NCBI RefSeq assembly: GCF_000783395.1
Contig: NZ_JSFK01000016.1
Coordinates: 62,001-126,000 of the forward strand
Origin: Pseudomonas chlororaphis
GTDB taxonomy: Bacteria > Pseudomonadota > Gammaproteobacteria > Pseudomonadales > Pseudomonadaceae
DNA: 64,000 nucleotides
Direction of reading: 5' to 3'
Shown here piece after piece: positions 1-7,983 of this stretch. A program made the translations under genes and the position numbers. How positions within the stretch are numbered: the first letter of the stretch is position 1; each line of letters opens with the position of its first letter. The notes beneath the pieces were generated by a model, which ran no database searches, was not told the origin of the DNA, and was given only the letters and a program-made list of their open reading frames with translations.

Positions 1-556
1 CACTGCCTTCGATCACCAGATTCGGCCGAAAGCGCAGCATTTCCAGCGGACGACCGACTCTGTCCGAGAGATCCCGCAGGGACGCTTCGCCGATCAACAG
101 CAGGGGAAATCCGTCGGCGAATGCGACCTGATCATCATCCTTGCCGAAACCTGCCTGAGTCATGCGGGCACGATCCAGCGGCACCTGCACCAGACGGGTC
201 GGCTTGCCGATGAAATCGCTGACCCAGCGCGCTGCTTCTTCACCGGCATCCGGCACGCGCAAGGTGTCGCGCCAGATCGTCACACCGCGCAGTTCGGCGT
301 CATTGTCCGGCAAGGCGATGTCGATGGAGGACTGTTCAGGTGCACTCAGGGTCAGACCGCCCTGCGCATTCCAGAGTGCCGACAACTGACTCATCTTCGC
401 TTCGGCGCGCTGGGTCAGAAAACGGCCGCTGGCTTCATCCACGAGCATCCAGCGTCGGTCGCCATCAAGCCCCAGCTTGTCGAGGTCGACACTTTGCAGC
501 ACATCGACCTTGCCGGATTTCAACGGGTAACGATAAAGCGCGCTCAGACGCAGCAT
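1..556 (-). CDS. MOSC domain-containing protein (YcbX-like), 3' end cut by the window
   Basis: The 185 visible residues begin MLRLSALYRYPLKSGKVDVL, which matches the N-terminal beta-barrel domain found in front of MOSC (molybdenum cofactor sulfurase C-terminal) domains; LDGDRRWMLVD and FLTQRAE are further family signatures. The catalytic MOSC part has only just begun at the window edge. Relatives such as E. coli YcbX are molybdenum-dependent reductases of N-hydroxylated compounds. The ATG has an AGGGAG ribosome site 7 bases upstream. The family is clear; the exact substrate is not. Confidence 0.85.
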   Translation of the reverse strand, partial: MLRLSALYRYPLKSGKVDVLQSVDLDKLGLDGDRRWMLVDEASGRFLTQRAEAKMSQLSALWNAQGGLTLSAPEQSSIDIALPDNDAELRGVTIWRDTLRVPDAGEEAARWVSDFIGKPTRLVQVPLDRARMTQAGFGKDDDQVAFADGFPLLLIGEASLRDLSDRVGRPLEMLRFRPNLVIEGS

Positions 557-634
557 GGCCAGCTCCCTGTAGAATAAAAACGCCACCCTATACGAGCTTT
601 ATCCGCGAATCAAAGGAGTTTGTGCGCTGCAAAT

Positions 635-662
635 CCTGTGGGAGCAAGCTCGCTCCCACAGG
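635..662. repeat. Single REP palindrome
   Basis: An 11-base inverted repeat (CCTGTGGGAGC / GCTCCCACAGG) surrounds a six-base loop. It lies between the ends of cheV and the start of the MOSC gene and is the same REP family seen elsewhere in the window. It may also work as a transcription terminator for cheV. Confidence 0.7.
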
Positions 663-679
663 AGGCTGAAGCGTTAGGA

Positions 680-1615
680 TCAGGCCGGGACTTCGTCGAG
701 CATCAGGCGCTGGCGCACCACGTCGACCAGTTTGTCCGGCTGGAATTTGGAAAGGAAGTTGTCGCAGCCGACCTTCTTCACCATCGAGTCGTTGAAACTG
801 CCGGACAGCGACGTATGCAACACCACGTACAAGCCACGCAGACGCGGGTCATTGCGAATTTCGGTAGTCAGGCGATAGCCGTCCATTTCCGGCATCTCCG
901 CATCGGTGAAAATCATCAGCAGCTTGTCGGTCATGTTGACGCCGGTATCCGCCCAGCCCTTGAGCATGTTCAACGCCTTCAGGCCATCGCTGGCAATGTG
1001 CATTTTCACGCCGAGCTGGCCGAGGGTATCGCGCAATTGCGAAAGCGCCACATTGGAGTCGTCGACCAGCAGCACTTCACGGCCACGGGCGCGCTCCAGC
1101 ACCGGATCATCAAGCTTGTCGCGCGAGACCTTGGCGTTGTACGGAACGATTTCGGCGAGAACTTTCTCGACGTCGATGATTTCCACCAGTTGATCGTCGA
1201 CCTTGCTGATCGCGGTCAGGTAATGCTGACGCCCGGCGCTGGTCGGCGGCGGCAGAATGGCTTCCCAGTTCATGTTGACGATGCGATCCACGCCACCAAC
1301 AAGGAAGGCCTGTACCGAGCGGTTGTACTCGGTGACGATGATGGTGCTGTTCGGACCCGGCACCAATGGACGCATGCCGATCGCCTGCGACAGATCGATC
1401 ACCGGCAAGGTCTGACCGCGCAGGTTGACCACTCCGCACACAAACGGGTGACGCTGCGGCATCAAGGTCAGTTTCGGCAGTTGCAGCACTTCCTGAACCT
1501 TGAACACGTTGATCGCGAACAGCTGACGCCCGGCCAGTCGAAACATGAGAATTTCCAGGCGATTCTCACCCACCAGTTGCGTGCGTTGGTCTACCGTGTC
1601 GAGAATGCCGGCCAT
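680..1615 (-). CDS. cheV: Chemotaxis coupling protein CheV
   Basis: This 311-residue protein has an N-terminal CheW-like coupling domain (about residues 15-155, with VVNLRGQTLPVIDL) and a C-terminal receiver domain (about 180-305). The receiver has VLLVDDS for the acidic pocket and phospho-acceptor Asp238 in FTDAEMPEMDG. CheV links chemoreceptors to CheA and is thought to act as a phosphate-tuned adaptor at the polar arrays. I chose the ATG at 1615 because AGGAGT lies 6 bases upstream; an in-frame start 11 codons earlier has no such site. A FliA promoter lies 43 bases upstream, so it should be expressed with late flagellar and chemotaxis genes. Confidence 0.95.
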   Translation of the reverse strand: MAGILDTVDQRTQLVGENRLEILMFRLAGRQLFAINVFKVQEVLQLPKLTLMPQRHPFVCGVVNLRGQTLPVIDLSQAIGMRPLVPGPNSTIIVTEYNRSVQAFLVGGVDRIVNMNWEAILPPPTSAGRQHYLTAISKVDDQLVEIIDVEKVLAEIVPYNAKVSRDKLDDPVLERARGREVLLVDDSNVALSQLRDTLGQLGVKMHIASDGLKALNMLKGWADTGVNMTDKLLMIFTDAEMPEMDGYRLTTEIRNDPRLRGLYVVLHTSLSGSFNDSMVKKVGCDNFLSKFQPDKLVDVVRQRLMLDEVPA

Positions 1616-1657
1616 CAATGACTCCTGGGCTTGTTCTGATGAATTCACTATGTGAGG

Positions 1658-1684
1658 TTATCGGCGGCAAATGGCAGTTCTTGA
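1658..1684 (-). promoter_or_regulatory. FliA (sigma-28) promoter of cheV
   Basis: Read on the minus strand the site is TCAA, 15 bases, then GCCGATAA. The -10 element matches the sigma-28 consensus at every position and the spacing is the canonical 15. Transcription should start near 1650, giving a leader of about 35 bases before the cheV ATG. Confidence 0.8.
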
Positions 1685-2068
1685 TTGCCAAACCCGACCC
1701 GTCAAAAATGCCACGAACAGGCATTGATGTCACATTAACATCATGCTTTACTGGCCCGGTGATTTTCATCTGCTACATTTTCTGCGGCGCGACCTCGGTT
1801 TGCGCGGTAGGTTCCCGTGCCTAAGGGATTCCCCTAGTAACAATCAGGCCCAACCTGATATTCGCAATATCCAATAGCCATTAATGTGACGCCATTCTCA
1901 TTGCATGAACGGAGTCAGGCTATTGTGTGCGATCGCAATTCAGCGGAAACAAGCCCTCTGGAACCCCTCAGTCTGTGCACCTGCACGTCTGGGCGCGATC
2001 TCCCGACGATTCATGACCGTCGCCACACACGGCATTCCCTCATCAGACATGACGTGGTGGAGATAAGC
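1685..2068. other. Intergenic region upstream of the pseudo-Hpt gene
   Basis: I see no gene here. The stretch holds a perfect 15-base palindrome at 1857-1871 (GATATT, CGC, AATATC) that could be an operator for the gene starting at 2069. The region between the cheV FliA promoter and the palindrome shows no other structure I can support. Confidence 0.4.
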
Positions 2069-2536
2069 ATGCCAATGGACCGCAAAGAGTGGGCAGAACG
2101 CTTCCCCGAGTTCCTTGCCGAGGCCGAAAAACTCTTGGCCAAGTCCGAAGAATGCCTCAGCCATTTGCAACTGATCAGCAATGACAAGGACGCCATCGAG
2201 TGCATGCTCGGTACCCTCCTCAAACTTGCACGCCGGGCTGAAGCCCTGGCGCTGGAGGCGATCTCCGAATTCTCGCTGCACATTTACAGCCTGCTAAACC
2301 TGCCCCAGGATCGTATCGACCTGCACGAACAGGCTCTGCAAGCGTTGCAGGATTGCTTCACGCTGATGGCCTGGCAACTTGAACTGATCGATCAGAAGAC
2401 CGGGCAACTGAGTCTGGATGAAAGCGAACAGGCCTCGCTGATCGAAGCATTCGCCTTTCAGGTCGGCCAAAGCCAGCTTCAGTCGACACTGGCGGGCAAA
2501 CGTTTGCCCCAACGGCCCTATTCCGGGCAAGCCTGA
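2069..2536 (+). CDS. Protein resembling a degenerate Hpt (histidine phosphotransfer) domain
   Basis: The 155-residue protein is almost entirely alpha-helical. Its first 85 residues read like the P1/Hpt domain of CheA (FLAEAEKLLAKSEE, then TLLKLARRAEALALEAISEF where an Hpt has HTLKGSAxxLGLxALAEL). The phospho-accepting histidine position appears to be a threonine, so it probably cannot relay phosphate. It may bind a kinase or receiver without phosphotransfer. The ATG at 2069 has GGAGA 5 bases upstream; the open frame extends 61 codons further without a ribosome site. It lies between cheV and a sensor/regulator pair. The fold assignment is inference from sequence pattern. Confidence 0.7.
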   Translation: MPMDRKEWAERFPEFLAEAEKLLAKSEECLSHLQLISNDKDAIECMLGTLLKLARRAEALALEAISEFSLHIYSLLNLPQDRIDLHEQALQALQDCFTLMAWQLELIDQKTGQLSLDESEQASLIEAFAFQVGQSQLQSTLAGKRLPQRPYSGQA

Positions 2537-3017
2537 TCATCACTCTGAACACGTGCAGGCTGACGGGACGTGAATGTCGTAATTGAAATAGTTCATACCT
2601 GCCAGCGACAAGTCGAATTAAATATTCATCTCTGACAGACGCAAATGTTTCCTGCCAGCCTAAGGGTTTGCCTGTGTGTTAAGAAGCACAACTTCGGGCA
2701 ACACCGACCTCTATCGAAGACAATAAACCGTCTATTTTCCATTATGGAACTTACGTCCAATATCACGTATTTCCTGACTCAATGGACATATATAGCGAGC
2801 GCGACCAACGGTATCTTAAGTGGTATTATGCCGCCCATTAGTTGCTTTCGAATTAATGGCATAGTGATTTCAGAGAGAGCCATCCGTTGAAGTTGGCGGT
2901 CAATGCGTTCAGCGAACCGCGTTGAAATCAATAACATAAGTGACAGCATTTTCAGACAGAGACCCGCCAGCCTCCGGCCGGTCTGCCCGCAGCGAACATC
3001 CATTGGCTCCATCCGTT
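2537..3017. other. AT-rich intergenic region
   Basis: About 480 bases that are clearly richer in A+T than the flanking genes. An open frame at 2645-2890 has no ribosome site and atypical codons, so I do not call it. An imperfect stem-loop with arms 2827-2840 and 2854-2863 (CCATTA/TAATGG extended by TATG/CATA) is the only structure I notice. It presumably carries the promoter of the kinase/regulator operon. Confidence 0.4.
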
Positions 3018-3911
3018 ATGTACGCCAGCCTCAAGTCAATCACCACATGGCCACCCTCCCGGGAAAATGCACGCCGGTTCACCCTCATACTGTGTATCGC
3101 GGCAACGCTCGGCAGTCTGCTGACCTATGGTCTGTCGACACCACTCAGCCTGGGTTTGCTACTGCTCGACATGGCCGCCACCGCGTGCGTCTGGGTGCAA
3201 TATCGGCTGTCACGCAAATCGATCAAGTTCCAGCCACAAGAACTCGCTGACCGCCTGCTGGAAGTCCAGGAAAACGAACGCCATCGCCTCAGCCGCGAAC
3301 TCCATGACGATATCGGCCAGTTGCTGACGGCTGCCAAACTGCAAAGCGAGTGGCTCAAGCGGCGCATGCCGGATGACTTGCAGGAACAGTGCACGGCGTT
3401 GTGCGACACCCTGGAAGAAACCCTCAACAAGGTGCGCGACGTTTCAGCGATTCTCAATCCACGCCAGTTGACCAGCCTGGGACTTGAAGCCAGCCTGCGC
3501 GCGCATCTGCTCAAGACATTGACCAACACCAGCGTGCACTGGAGCCTCGATTGCCAGCAGCGCCTTAACGGTATTCCGGAAGAAATGGCGGTCGCCGCCT
3601 TTCGCATCACCCAAGAGGCTGTTACCAATATCCTGCGTCACGCCCAGGCGAAAAACCTGGTGATACGCGTGCAACGTCTGCCCAAAGGTCTGACGCTGCT
3701 GATCAGCGATGATGGCCAGGGGTTCGCTCCGGCTGCCAATCCGGGTCGAGAAGGACAACGAGGCATGGCCGGGATGGCCGAACGTATCGAGCAACTGGGT
3801 GGCACCCTGAACGTCATCAGCGAGCCGGGCAAAGGCACCCAAATCGAAGCACTCTTCCCCTGGGCGCCTCGCGCACTCGAGCGGGCCAGTACGAATAAGG
3901 TTATGCGTTGA
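3018..3911 (+). CDS. Sensor histidine kinase, NarX/DesK type (HisKA_3)
   Basis: The 297-residue protein has two predicted membrane segments near residues 19-38 and 40-61 with almost no periplasmic loop, then a HisKA_3 dimerisation domain with the phosphorylated His96 in ELHDDIGQ, and a HATPase domain (ITQEAVTNILRHA, DDGQGF, GMAGMAERI). The lack of a loop suggests it senses the membrane or an intracellular cue. The gene overlaps the following response regulator by 4 bases, so they form a coupled pair. A GTG at 2940 would add 26 residues; neither start has a strong ribosome site, and I prefer ATG 3018. Confidence 0.88.
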   Translation: MYASLKSITTWPPSRENARRFTLILCIAATLGSLLTYGLSTPLSLGLLLLDMAATACVWVQYRLSRKSIKFQPQELADRLLEVQENERHRLSRELHDDIGQLLTAAKLQSEWLKRRMPDDLQEQCTALCDTLEETLNKVRDVSAILNPRQLTSLGLEASLRAHLLKTLTNTSVHWSLDCQQRLNGIPEEMAVAAFRITQEAVTNILRHAQAKNLVIRVQRLPKGLTLLISDDGQGFAPAANPGREGQRGMAGMAERIEQLGGTLNVISEPGKGTQIEALFPWAPRALERASTNKVMR

Positions 3912-4567
3912 CTTGCAACTTACTTCTGGTGGATGACCACTCGCTGATCAGGGCCGGCGTGCGCGCTCTGGTACTGGATATTCCCGGTTACGCGGTGATT
4001 GGCGAGGCCAATGACGGTTCGCAACTGCTCGAAATGGTCGAGCAACTGAGTCCGGATATCGTGTTGCTGGATATCTCCATGAAAGAAACCGGTGGCCTCG
4101 AAGCGCTGCAACGGCTCAAACGAGTACGCCCGCAGAGCAAGGTGCTGATCCTGTCGATGCATACCGATCCGGCGCTGATCATGCAGGCACTGGAATCCGG
4201 CGCCCACGGCTATCTGCTCAAAGACACCACGGCCACCGAACTCGAACATGCACTGGAAGCCTTGCGCAACAACGAGCGCTACCTGAGCCCAGCCATCGCC
4301 CACACAGTGATCAATCAGGCCCTGACCCGTAATCAGAAGCAGCAGCCGGAAATCGCCGACTCGCACAATCTGACCGCGCGCCAACTGGAAATCCTGCGCT
4401 TGATCGTGCGGGGCAAATCCACCCGGGAAATCGCCAATGGCCTCGGGCTGAGCATCAAAACTGTCGAAACCCACCGTTCACAGATCATGAAGCGCCTGCA
4501 AATCTACGACGTGGCGGGCCTGGTTCTGTTCGCCGTGCGCGAACAGATCATCAGTCTGGACGACTGA
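3908..4567 (+). CDS. NarL/FixJ-family response regulator
   Basis: The 219-residue protein has an N-terminal receiver (acidic residues D9, D10; phospho-acceptor D55 in VLLDISM; Lys in YLLKD) and a C-terminal LuxR helix-turn-helix (LTARQLEILRLIVRGKSTREIA). It should be phosphorylated by the kinase just upstream, with which it overlaps by 4 bases. The start is a TTG inside the kinase stop context, which points to translational coupling. Its 3' end overlaps the convergent lipid kinase gene by 17 bases. Targets are unknown. Confidence 0.9.
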   Translation: MTCNLLLVDDHSLIRAGVRALVLDIPGYAVIGEANDGSQLLEMVEQLSPDIVLLDISMKETGGLEALQRLKRVRPQSKVLILSMHTDPALIMQALESGAHGYLLKDTTATELEHALEALRNNERYLSPAIAHTVINQALTRNQKQQPEIADSHNLTARQLEILRLIVRGKSTREIANGLGLSIKTVETHRSQIMKRLQIYDVAGLVLFAVREQIISLDD

Positions 4568-5468
4568 CCGATCTGGCGCCGCTCAACAATGGAGAATGCT
4601 CCGGCAAATGCACGCGCAACGCTGCCGGACGCGCTTCGAATCGCAAGCTGTCACCTTCCAGTGGTTCGCCATCCAGATTGATGCAGAGCCCCTCGGCCAC
4701 TTTGATTTCGACCCATGGCAAACGGGCTCGGACAAACATGTTATCGATGCCGAAACCATCGCTGAGCAGCGTCTTCAACGTGCCCACCAGCTCCTGTGGC
4801 GCCGGCAGGATGCTGATATCCAGCAAACCGTCATCGGCCAGCGCTTCCGGGCACAATACGTGCCCGCCACCAGCCTGACGGCCATTGCCGATACCCAGCG
4901 CGAGCATTTCGCCGCTCCAGTGAAAGTCCGGCCCCTGAAGTTCGCCATAAGCGGCATGCAGCTCGCTGAATCGTGACAAACCGGTAAACAGATAAGCCGC
5001 ACCACCGAGTACCTTTTTCAAGTCCTCGGACGTATTGGCCGTGACCTGACTGCCGAACCCCCCGGTGGCCATATTGAGGAAAATCTGCCCACCGACCTCG
5101 CCCAGATCGATGTCGCGCGGCGGCACATCAAGCAGCTCAAGTGCCTCGGCAGGCTCCAGTGGCACACCGGCGGCGCGGGAAAAATCGTTAGCGGTACCCA
5201 GGGGTAAAAGCACCAGGCTGGCTTTGCCCGGATGCGCCGCGAGCGCTTCGGCAATGTCGCGCAAGGTGCCGTCGCCACCGCCGGCAATGATCTTCGTGTA
5301 GCCGTCCGCCAAAGCCTGCTCCACCCAACGCTGAGCATCCCCTGCCTCCCAGGTCAGTCGCACGGCCAGTTCCCAGCCTTGTTTGCGTTTGTCCTCGACG
5401 GCGGTGCGAACCGCCTCGTTGAGTGCCTGCTTGCCATGCAGAATCAATAGCGCCCGGCGTTCACTCAT
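4551..5468 (-). CDS. yegS: Lipid kinase, YegS/diacylglycerol kinase family
   Basis: The 305-residue protein carries the diacylglycerol-kinase catalytic signature GGGDGTLRDIAEAL near residue 65 and LPLGTANDFSRA near residue 90, followed by the beta-sandwich domain of the YegS family (NMATGGFGS, INLDGEPLEGD). YegS phosphorylates lipids such as phosphatidylglycerol in vitro, using ATP and a divalent metal. The ATG at 5468 has GGGAG 7 bases upstream; a GTG one codon earlier is less well placed. It is transcribed alone and converges with the response regulator. Confidence 0.9.
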   Translation of the reverse strand: MSERRALLILHGKQALNEAVRTAVEDKRKQGWELAVRLTWEAGDAQRWVEQALADGYTKIIAGGGDGTLRDIAEALAAHPGKASLVLLPLGTANDFSRAAGVPLEPAEALELLDVPPRDIDLGEVGGQIFLNMATGGFGSQVTANTSEDLKKVLGGAAYLFTGLSRFSELHAAYGELQGPDFHWSGEMLALGIGNGRQAGGGHVLCPEALADDGLLDISILPAPQELVGTLKTLLSDGFGIDNMFVRARLPWVEIKVAEGLCINLDGEPLEGDSLRFEARPAALRVHLPEHSPLLSGARSVSRPD

Positions 5469-5896
5469 CACGTCACTCCCAGAATCGAATCGGTTCGAGA
5501 CATCTTGACCGCTGCGGCACGCAAAAAAGCCATCAGCCCCCTAATTAATTCAACCTTCTGGCGCGGGCGTCCTACACAGCCGTATTTTTTCCTACAAAAC
5601 ATGCGGAATCGGCTTAATTGACCCGGTCCGAACATTGGGTCACCGTGTGCTCGCGGTATCGATCTTCAATCCAACACACAAGGACGTGCATGTAATGAGT
5701 GGATACACCCCCAGGGTTCTTGTCAGTTCAAGAGCTGGAAAAGTTTGCAAACAAACATTTGAAACAACCGGTGGATGCTTCCATGCCAAGTCATGAAGCC
5801 AGAATGCCAGTGAGTCCGGTTGCCCCCCTCGTCGAAAGTCGCGCGAATCACAAATCTGATTTCAAAAGCAGCGCCAGAACCACTGGAGAAGTTGAT
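5469..5896. other. Region between the lipid kinase and a small membrane protein
   Basis: An AT-rich promoter-like stretch. It contains two direct CCTACA repeats at 5571-5576 and 5591-5596, exactly 20 bases apart, and an inverted repeat TGACCC/GGGTCA at 5619-5624 and 5637-5642. Positions 5699-5896 form an in-frame extension of the next gene and may be coding if translation starts at the GTG at 5699, but that start has no good ribosome site. Confidence 0.4.
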
Positions 5897-6091
5897 ATGG
5901 AACCCCGAGTGACCGAGCTGGAAACCCATCTCAAATACCTTCGGCGGGACATGGACGAAGTTCGCGGTGATGTCAGAACGATCAAACACCGGCTCGCCTA
6001 CTCGGCGGGTGCAACAGCGGTAGTGCTGGGTCTGCTGGGTTGGGTGGCCAATAGCCGATTCGACCAGCTTGTGACATTGATCAGCAATTAA
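5897..6091 (+). CDS. Small coiled-coil membrane-anchored protein of unknown function
   Basis: The 64-residue protein has an N-terminal heptad-like helix (MEPRVTELETHLKYLRRDMD, then VRGDVRTIKHRL) followed by one hydrophobic segment (AGATAVVLGLLGWV). This layout resembles hemolysin-XhlA-like accessory proteins and other short Pseudomonas proteins without a known role. The ATG at 5897 has TGGAGAAG about 6 bases upstream. The open frame continues upstream to GTG 5699 (130 residues in total), with lower third-position GC there, so the true N-terminus is uncertain. Confidence 0.65.
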   Translation: MEPRVTELETHLKYLRRDMDEVRGDVRTIKHRLAYSAGATAVVLGLLGWVANSRFDQLVTLISN

Positions 6092-6104
6092 GTGAATGAG
6101 TCAT

Positions 6105-6140
6105 TGCAGGCGCCGCCTGAGTCAGGCGACGCCTGCATTT
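6105..6140. terminator. Terminator between the small membrane protein and moeA
   Basis: A long inverted repeat (TGCAGGCG.CGCCTGA / TCAGGCG.CGCCTGCA) is followed by ATTT on the plus strand. It sits between two convergent genes and can serve both. Confidence 0.6.
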
Positions 6141-6152
6141 GCACGACAGTGA

Positions 6153-7379
6153 TCAGCCCAGCAGGTCACTCAGCGGAATGAAGACCACGGGGTCCCCTGC
6201 ACTGAGCGTGCGACCTTCCAGCACTTCGACCAATCCATCTGCCCACGCCGCGCTACGTAGCACGCCTGAGCTCTGGTTGCGGTAAACAGTCGCTCGTCCT
6301 TGCTCAAGACGGCCCCGCAGGTACTCACGCCTGTTACCTGCCACCGGCCAGTCAAAACCAGCAGTTACGGTGAACTTCAGCGGCTCGACGTCCCGCACGC
6401 CCTGCCGGCGCAACAGGTAAGGCCGAGTGAGCAGCGCAAAGGTCACCAATGTCGACGCCGGATTACCTGGCAAGCCAATGACCGGCACGTTGCGGAAATG
6501 GCCAAACGTCAGCGGTTTACCGGGTTTGATCGCCAGTTTCCACAGGGCAAGCTCGCCCTCTTCTCGCAAAGCGATACCGAGAAAATCCGCCTCACCCACC
6601 GACACGCCACCGGTGGAAAGAATCAGATCAACATCCTGCAATTCACCCAGACGGGCGCGGGTAGTGGCCAGATTATCCGGAAGAATACCGGCATCGATCA
6701 CCTCACAGCCCAGACGTTGCAGCCAACTGCACAGCAATACCCGATTACTGTTGTATATCTGACCCGGCCCCAATGCTTGTCCCGGTTCGACCAATTCATC
6801 GCCGGTGGAAATCACTGCCACGCGAACTTGGCGCACCACCTTCAACCCGGCGCAGCCCAACGATGCGGCCAGCCCCTGCTCTATCGGACCCAAGCGGGTT
6901 CCGGCAGGCAGGATCAGCTCACCGACGGTGGTTTCCTGGCCTTGCGGGCGTATGTTCTGCCCGACTTTCATCGGTTCGAGAAAGCGCACCTTTTCATCGG
7001 TCTGAACCTCTGCGTTTTCCTGCATTTCCACGCAGTCAGCGCCAGCCGGCACCGGAGCGCCGGTAAAAATCCGTGCACAGGTGCCCGGTTTCAAAGGCTC
7101 CGGGGATTGCCCGGCGAACACTTTCTGACTGACCGGCATGGGTTCGCCAGTCCAGTCCGCCAGGTTCAACGCATATCCGTCCATGGCACTGTTAGGCCAG
7201 GGCGGCAAATCCAGCGTCGAAATCAGGTCTTCACTCAGCACACGCCCCTGAACCTGAGCCAGCGGCAAGTATTCATGCTCGGCAATTGGCGAGGCTTCGG
7301 CCATCTCGAGCAGACGCGCCAGTGCCACCTCGACCGGCATCAGTGTCCCGGTCTTGCCCGGCTTACCCACGGGATTCAC
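6153..7379 (-). CDS. moeA: Molybdopterin molybdenumtransferase MoeA
   Basis: The 408-residue protein inserts molybdate into adenylated molybdopterin to complete the molybdenum cofactor. Diagnostic stretches are PPWPNSAMDGYALN near the start, the MPT-binding segment LILSTGGVSVGEADF, and KPGKPLTFG with GLPGNPASTLV near residues 280-310. The GTG start overlaps the end of moaB by 17 bases; an internal ATG 13 codons later is an alternative. The overlap implies co-transcription with moaB. Confidence 0.95.
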   Translation of the reverse strand: MNPVGKPGKTGTLMPVEVALARLLEMAEASPIAEHEYLPLAQVQGRVLSEDLISTLDLPPWPNSAMDGYALNLADWTGEPMPVSQKVFAGQSPEPLKPGTCARIFTGAPVPAGADCVEMQENAEVQTDEKVRFLEPMKVGQNIRPQGQETTVGELILPAGTRLGPIEQGLAASLGCAGLKVVRQVRVAVISTGDELVEPGQALGPGQIYNSNRVLLCSWLQRLGCEVIDAGILPDNLATTRARLGELQDVDLILSTGGVSVGEADFLGIALREEGELALWKLAIKPGKPLTFGHFRNVPVIGLPGNPASTLVTFALLTRPYLLRRQGVRDVEPLKFTVTAGFDWPVAGNRREYLRGRLEQGRATVYRNQSSGVLRSAAWADGLVEVLEGRTLSAGDPVVFIPLSDLLG

Positions 7380-7902
7380 AAGGCGCCGCCTGCTTCAAAT
7401 GAGTCACGAAATTGCACGGGCGATGACGAGCGTCCAACTGCTCGCCCAGAATGCCATCCCAACCGGTACGTACAGCATTGGTCGAACCCGGCAAGCAGCA
7501 GACCAGCGTGCCATTGGCCAGACCGGCCAGCGCACGGGACTGCACCGTGGAGGTGCCGATATCGGCTACCGAAATCTGCCGGAACAACTCACCAAACCCG
7601 TCGACCTGTTTGTCGAGCAGGCAGGCAACCGCTTCGGGTGTGCTGTCGCGGCCGGTAAAACCTGTACCGCCGGTGATCAGCACGACTTGCACGACATCGT
7701 CGGCAATCCAGGTGGCGACTTGCGCGCGAATTTTGTAGAGGTCATCTTTGAGCAAGACCCGCTGCGCCAGAAAATGGCCCGCCGCCGTCAAGCGGTCGAC
7801 AAAGACCTGACCTGAGGTGTCGGTTTCCAGGGTGCGGGTGTCACTGACTGTCAGCACCGCAATATTGAGCGGCACGAAAGGTACATCAGCCTTGGCTTTC
7901 AT
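7363..7902 (-). CDS. moaB: Molybdenum cofactor biosynthesis protein MoaB
   Basis: The 179-residue protein belongs to the MogA/MoaB fold that adenylates molybdopterin. It shows LTVSDTRTLETDTSG near the N-terminus and the binding loop LITGGTGFTGRDSTPEA at about residue 78. LPGSTNAVRTGWDGIL is also typical of MoaB. It is the first gene of a two-gene unit with moeA and is divergent from mobA with 81 bases between them, so the cofactor genes share a control region. Confidence 0.95.
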   Translation of the reverse strand: MKAKADVPFVPLNIAVLTVSDTRTLETDTSGQVFVDRLTAAGHFLAQRVLLKDDLYKIRAQVATWIADDVVQVVLITGGTGFTGRDSTPEAVACLLDKQVDGFGELFRQISVADIGTSTVQSRALAGLANGTLVCCLPGSTNAVRTGWDGILGEQLDARHRPCNFVTHLKQAAPCESRG

Positions 7903-7983
7903 AGGCTCGTCCAGTTGTAGGAGAAACAGCCCGGTGTTATATCACAGCGCCTCATTTTTTCGCCGCCCCTCTGGAGAGCTGCC

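Noticed and set aside
620..1621. Long plus-strand open frame opposite cheV
   Set aside because: It is the antisense of a clear cheV gene, has no ribosome site and no recognisable domain; such shadow frames are common in high-GC DNA.
2645..2890. Open frame in the AT-rich spacer
   Set aside because: No ribosome site, unusual residue mix and no family pattern.
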